From positions 612,397-676,396 of the forward strand of contig NC_079901.1 of assembly GCF_024868665.1 (NCBI RefSeq): DNA of 64,000 nt, in the 5' to 3' direction. The position numbers and the translations under genes are program-made. Below, one piece after another: positions 60,711 to 64,000 of this stretch (its first letter is position 1; the number at the start of each line of letters is the position of its first letter). Under the pieces are notes generated by a model. That model saw only the letters and a program-made list of their open reading frames with translations, ran no database searches and was not told the DNA's origin. The DNA comes from Triplophysa rosa. Its lineage: Eukaryota; Chordata; Actinopteri; Cypriniformes; Nemacheilidae.

Positions 60711-61092
60711 GCCACGCTGGAGAAATTTGCTTTTTTAGAAGAAAAAATAAAATAACTCGAACACCTCCGGAACTGCCGAGACGCCCAGGGGAAGTCGCTG
60801 CAGGAAGGGACAGTCCGCTGCACCACGTCGTACAGATTCCAGCAGAAAATAGATCAGTGTTGATCAAATTTTTGATCATCAGATCGAAGGCTTCTCAGAA
60901 CAAAAGGTGAATGAATGCAGCACGCCGTCTCCCTTTCATACCCGGATATCCAGGGCGGAGTCCGGCATGCAAATTTCATTCGCCAATTTCATTGGCCTTT
61001 TCTAAATAGTCAGAAGATGATAGGTTCTCAAGTCAAACCCCATCTGTCGGCTCGACACAACGTCGAGAGACCGACAGAAAGGGAAAGCCAGG

Positions 61093-61330
61093 CCAAATGG
61101 AGGAACCTGATATTGGTATGCCATGCCCCCAAAAGCGAAACTAAGGAACTTCCTGTGCTGTGGAGGGATGGAGACAACACCTTTCCGAGGGCACAGAGAA
61201 ACAGACACCGTAAACTGAGGTGAAAAACATCTCTCATCGGGAGTCACCCTCAACACACCTGACATGTTTGTCAGGACTGCTTCATCACCAAAAGCCTTTG
61301 TAAAGAATACAGAATACCGCCCAGACTCTC
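61093..61330 (-). pseudogene. Fragment of another DIRS reverse transcriptase
   Basis: The minus strand reads RKFLSFAFGGMAYQYQVPPF then GLAF, homologous to FAFEGRAYQYRVLPFGLSL in the neighbour, and stops exactly where the neighbour's terminal repeat begins near 61085. This suggests one DIRS inserted into another. Confidence 0.7.
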
Positions 61331-62717
61331 ATGACTAAGGGGGAGCTTGTGCAGCCTCTGTTTCATAGACAACTGGGGTTGCTCCCACCCTGCAGCCCGA
61401 GAGAACTGACTGTGGAGAGGAAGATATGTTTCCACAACATTGATAGCTCACTATGGGAATGTTGTGTGTGTTCTTAAACAGTGCTTGTGCAGTGTACTCT
61501 GAGGATAATCGCTCACTTTTCCCAATGATAGACAACCTAAATTTAGTCAGCGCATTGGGCACAACCTCTTTTTTTACACACAATCAACAACATGTTATGT
61601 GTTAACTGACACAAAATACGCATTTAAATACCACACAATGCGCAAAATTCCAGGCATAAAGCCTGTGACAATAATTTATCATACATTTTTATTAACAAAG
61701 TTCGGGAGGAGCACGTCAGATAATCAGCCTAATGTCTCAATCAGCCAACCTCTCACCCAAATGTCTCCCTATGATTCTCAACCCTGTCTCCCTCCTTTCT
61801 CTAATCTTTTTCCCTTTCAGTGGCCTCCAGCTCCAGTAGCCGATGCTAGCGTGAGCCTGCCTCCGCTAGCAGCCCAAGCTACACAGCCATTTCACCAGCA
61901 GCAGCTTCCGCCTCTCACTAACCCCTCCCCATAGTTCACAGCACAAACAGCCGACGTAGGCGTGAGGTTGCATTCGCTTAATGCTACAGCTCATACTTCA
62001 TTTTACTCCATCCTTTTTCTCACAGTCCTACCAGTTTCCTTCCACAGATCACAGGGTCCTATTTAATGTGAGGCTGTCTCCACCGCCAGTTGTAGCCCCC
62101 GTGTAAAACTCTTCTCTCTTTCAATCTAAATCACCATATTCTCTCTTTACAGACACCCCCAATAGCTCACAACATCAGAGCACAAATCTTGGCAGGTATG
62201 GACGTTGATTTTTCACTCACTTTAAAAAAATCAAAAACGCACAAGCATGAAGTATTTTATCATTCCTCGAGTTTGCCATTGCCTTCAGCCGCTACACCTA
62301 AATAATCTGTTCAGCTTTCCCTCATAGACAGCGTAAACTAAATGACTATCTAGCAATAATTGCGGAGCTCCATAGCAGAGTTTTTCTAGGCTGTATCACC
62401 ACCTGCGCAATCTGTATAGTGTAGTTTAAAGGAGTACACATCAAAAAATGACATTCTTACTAAGCATTTTTGTCTTTAGTGAAAATATATAAAACTTCTT
62501 AAATCAAAATACAATTACTTGACAAGAAAAGTGACCTAAGATATTTAGTCTTGTTTTATGAAAGAGAATGTAAGAATTAAGTAAGTTTATGGTAAAAACG
62601 AGCAAAAAATCTGTCCTATTTCAAGTTTATTTTTCTCACCCCATGGGCAGATTTTTTTCTATAAATAGGCAATAGTTTTTACCATTAACTTCCACAATAC
62701 TTATATTATATTATTAT
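61331..62717. other. Sequence without recognisable genes
   Basis: A 111-codon open frame at 61599-61934 is low-complexity (Pro, Gln, Ser) and lacks known motifs. GCTAGC-rich parts near 61850 may be transposon-derived. 62440-62700 is AT-rich. Confidence 0.4.
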
Positions 62718-63178
62718 TAGGGATGTAACGATTCACTCAGCTCACGATGCGATGCGAGTCACGATTCTGATCTCACGATGCGATTTAGTCACGATTTACT
62801 CACGATTTATTTTGAAAAAATGAGTTGAAACAAATTAGAAATGAACAACTTCCCTTGCATTATTTCTTAAATGCTTCACGTTTCTTTGTATGATAAAATA
62901 ATGTTTTATTTCAAATAACAAAACTAAACTGCAATTTTATAACAAATTAATAATAGAAAAAGTCTCTTTAATATAAACAAACTAATACTGTATGTGCTTT
63001 TCTTGGATTTTTTTGCATTTAAGAAATATCAGCATGTCCACGTTTAGGTTTGCAGTGAAAATAGCGGCCCCTGCTGTTCAAAAAATGTATTGCGATTCAG
63101 TTCAAGCCTCAACCGATTTGAATCGTTGCTCATTATAACCGATTTTCAACCGGCTCACGGTGAATCGTTACATCCCTA
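62718..63178. mobile_element. hAT MITE with perfect target duplication
   Basis: TAGGGATGTAACGATTCAC and GTGAATCGTTACATCCCTA are perfect inverted ends. The 8-base flanks ATTATTAT (62710-62717, 63179-63186) match, although they lie in a TTA-rich stretch. CACGATGCGAT words repeat inside the left end. It is non-coding. Confidence 0.88.
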
Positions 63179-63254
63179 ATTATTATTATATTATTATTAT
63201 AGATGTAGAAATACATAATACAAAAGAAATGATAACGTTTTAAACACGTTTGAC

Positions 63255-63712
63255 CTGATTCATCATGTGCATGGACCCACACACAATCGTGGCCACACTC
63301 TAGATTTACTCATCAGTAAGGGTGTAAATATTTCATCCATTGATATCAAGGATGTAGCACTATCTGATCACTTCTGTAATTTCTTTGATATATTGATCTC
63401 TCCTACCACCGAAGCGAGATCGGTCTCTGTCAAGAAGAGATGCATCAATGAGAACACGAGTGTGCTATTTATGAAGGCCATATCTTCAACACCAAGCCTC
63501 TCTGCAGACTCAAAAGTTAAAAATGTTATTGATGATATTGCTTCTGTGAAAGTCAGTGAGAAGACTTGCAGACAAAAAGCACCTTGGAGAAAATCAACAG
63601 TAGTACAGACTATGAAAGACAATGCAGAAAAGCTGAACGGACGTGGCGGAAGACGAAACTTGGAATTCATTATAGCCAGTGTTGTGCAAGTTACTTCCAA
63701 ACTGTAAAACAT
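63255..63712 (+). pseudogene. LINE ORF2 endonuclease/linker fragment
   Basis: A 146-codon frame reads HNRGHTLDLLISKGVNISSI, DIKDVALSDHFCNFFDI then APWRKS. The SDH motif is the catalytic His end of the LINE endonuclease domain. The copy is cut by repeat sequence at 63713. Confidence 0.75.
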
Positions 63713-64000
63713 TACAGATTACTTGTTACTGTTATTTAAAAGTAATCCCTTACCTTACAATTTTATTGTCTCAGAATTGTAATACGTTACATGACTCCTA
63801 TATTACTTTTGAGTTACTTTCACCAAAATAACTACAGAAGTAGATATTAACATTGTAAAATAAGTCTTTGTATTTTCAAAATACAAAATACTTGTTGCCA
63901 ATCAACCTCTTTATTAGACTGCTGATTTCTTGAATTAACTAGGCTATACACAAATAAATACAAAAAAACTAGATTAAATGCATTTAAATTCAAAATACTA
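63713..64000. repeat. AGTTACTT-type interspersed repeat
   Basis: Alternating GTTACTT, AAGTAATC and ACATTACAGA words match a widespread fish DNA-transposon-derived repeat; 4090-4260 is similar. No gene is present up to the window end. Confidence 0.45.

Larger units (their letters stand above)
57756..61085 (-). mobile_element. DIRS-type retrotransposon, internally deleted
   Basis: On the minus strand it runs from the terminal stretch near 61085 (GACAACGTCGAGAGACCGAC region), through gag-like frames (60710-59044), to reverse transcriptase (58855-57985) and the last part of the tyrosine recombinase (about 57970-57756). RNase H and most of the recombinase are missing. A solo LTR interrupts gag. 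The 60945-61085 end matches 35113-35240 inverted. It cannot move by itself. Confidence 0.85.

Noticed and set aside
60340..60738. 132-codon plus-strand frame
   Set aside because: It is antisense to the Cys/His-rich DIRS gag frame, which has the better family pattern.

Overview
The window is vertebrate nuclear DNA from a teleost fish, most likely a cyprinid. Genes are split into many small GT-AG exons, and the introns and intergenic DNA are packed with DNA transposons (Tc1/mariner, hAT, Harbinger, many MITEs), L2-type LINEs, DIRS retrotransposons and solo LTRs of the kinds common in carp-like fishes. The species cannot be named from the sequence. No bacterial genes, CRISPR arrays or operons are present.

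Positions 92-37076 (+ strand) carry the 3' two thirds of the reelin gene (reln). I resolved 44 coding exons that join into one open frame of 2500 codons plus a TGA stop, matching human exons 22-65 in order. They encode the end of reelin repeat 2 through repeat 8 (seven EGF modules and their flanking BNR-type subrepeats) and the basic C-terminal tail. The 6-base microexon (33056-33061) is present with its own splice sites. Residues known to matter in mammalian reelin are conserved: both main proteolytic cleavage sites, the two receptor-contact lysines of repeat 6, and an extra cysteine in repeat 5 that probably makes the intersubunit disulfide. The 3' UTR probably ends near 38090.

From about 38.1 to 51.5 kb lies intergenic DNA built from nested mobile elements: mariner fragments, a decayed but structurally complete Tc1/mariner element (40777-42457), a frameshifted copy of a fish multicopy gene (45635-47780), a Harbinger-type element (48341-49601) and a solo LTR (49629-50167). 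The last two are inserted in one copy of a tandemly duplicated exon-like unit.

Positions 51582-53610 (- strand) hold the last five coding exons of a sodium/chloride-coupled neurotransmitter transporter of the SLC6 GABA/betaine/taurine type, so it converges on reln tail to tail. Its 5' exons were not found and should lie beyond the window or behind the repeat block.

From 54.3 to 63.7 kb is a transposon nest: a hAT element with another hAT inside it, an L2 LINE, and a deleted DIRS element carrying a solo LTR and abutting another DIRS fragment, followed by a hAT MITE with perfect target-site duplications and a LINE endonuclease fragment. I found no wholly new system. The most informative items are the reln microexon, the perfect inverted repeats of the DIRS derivative in the last reln intron, and the duplicated exon-like unit at 48-50 kb.
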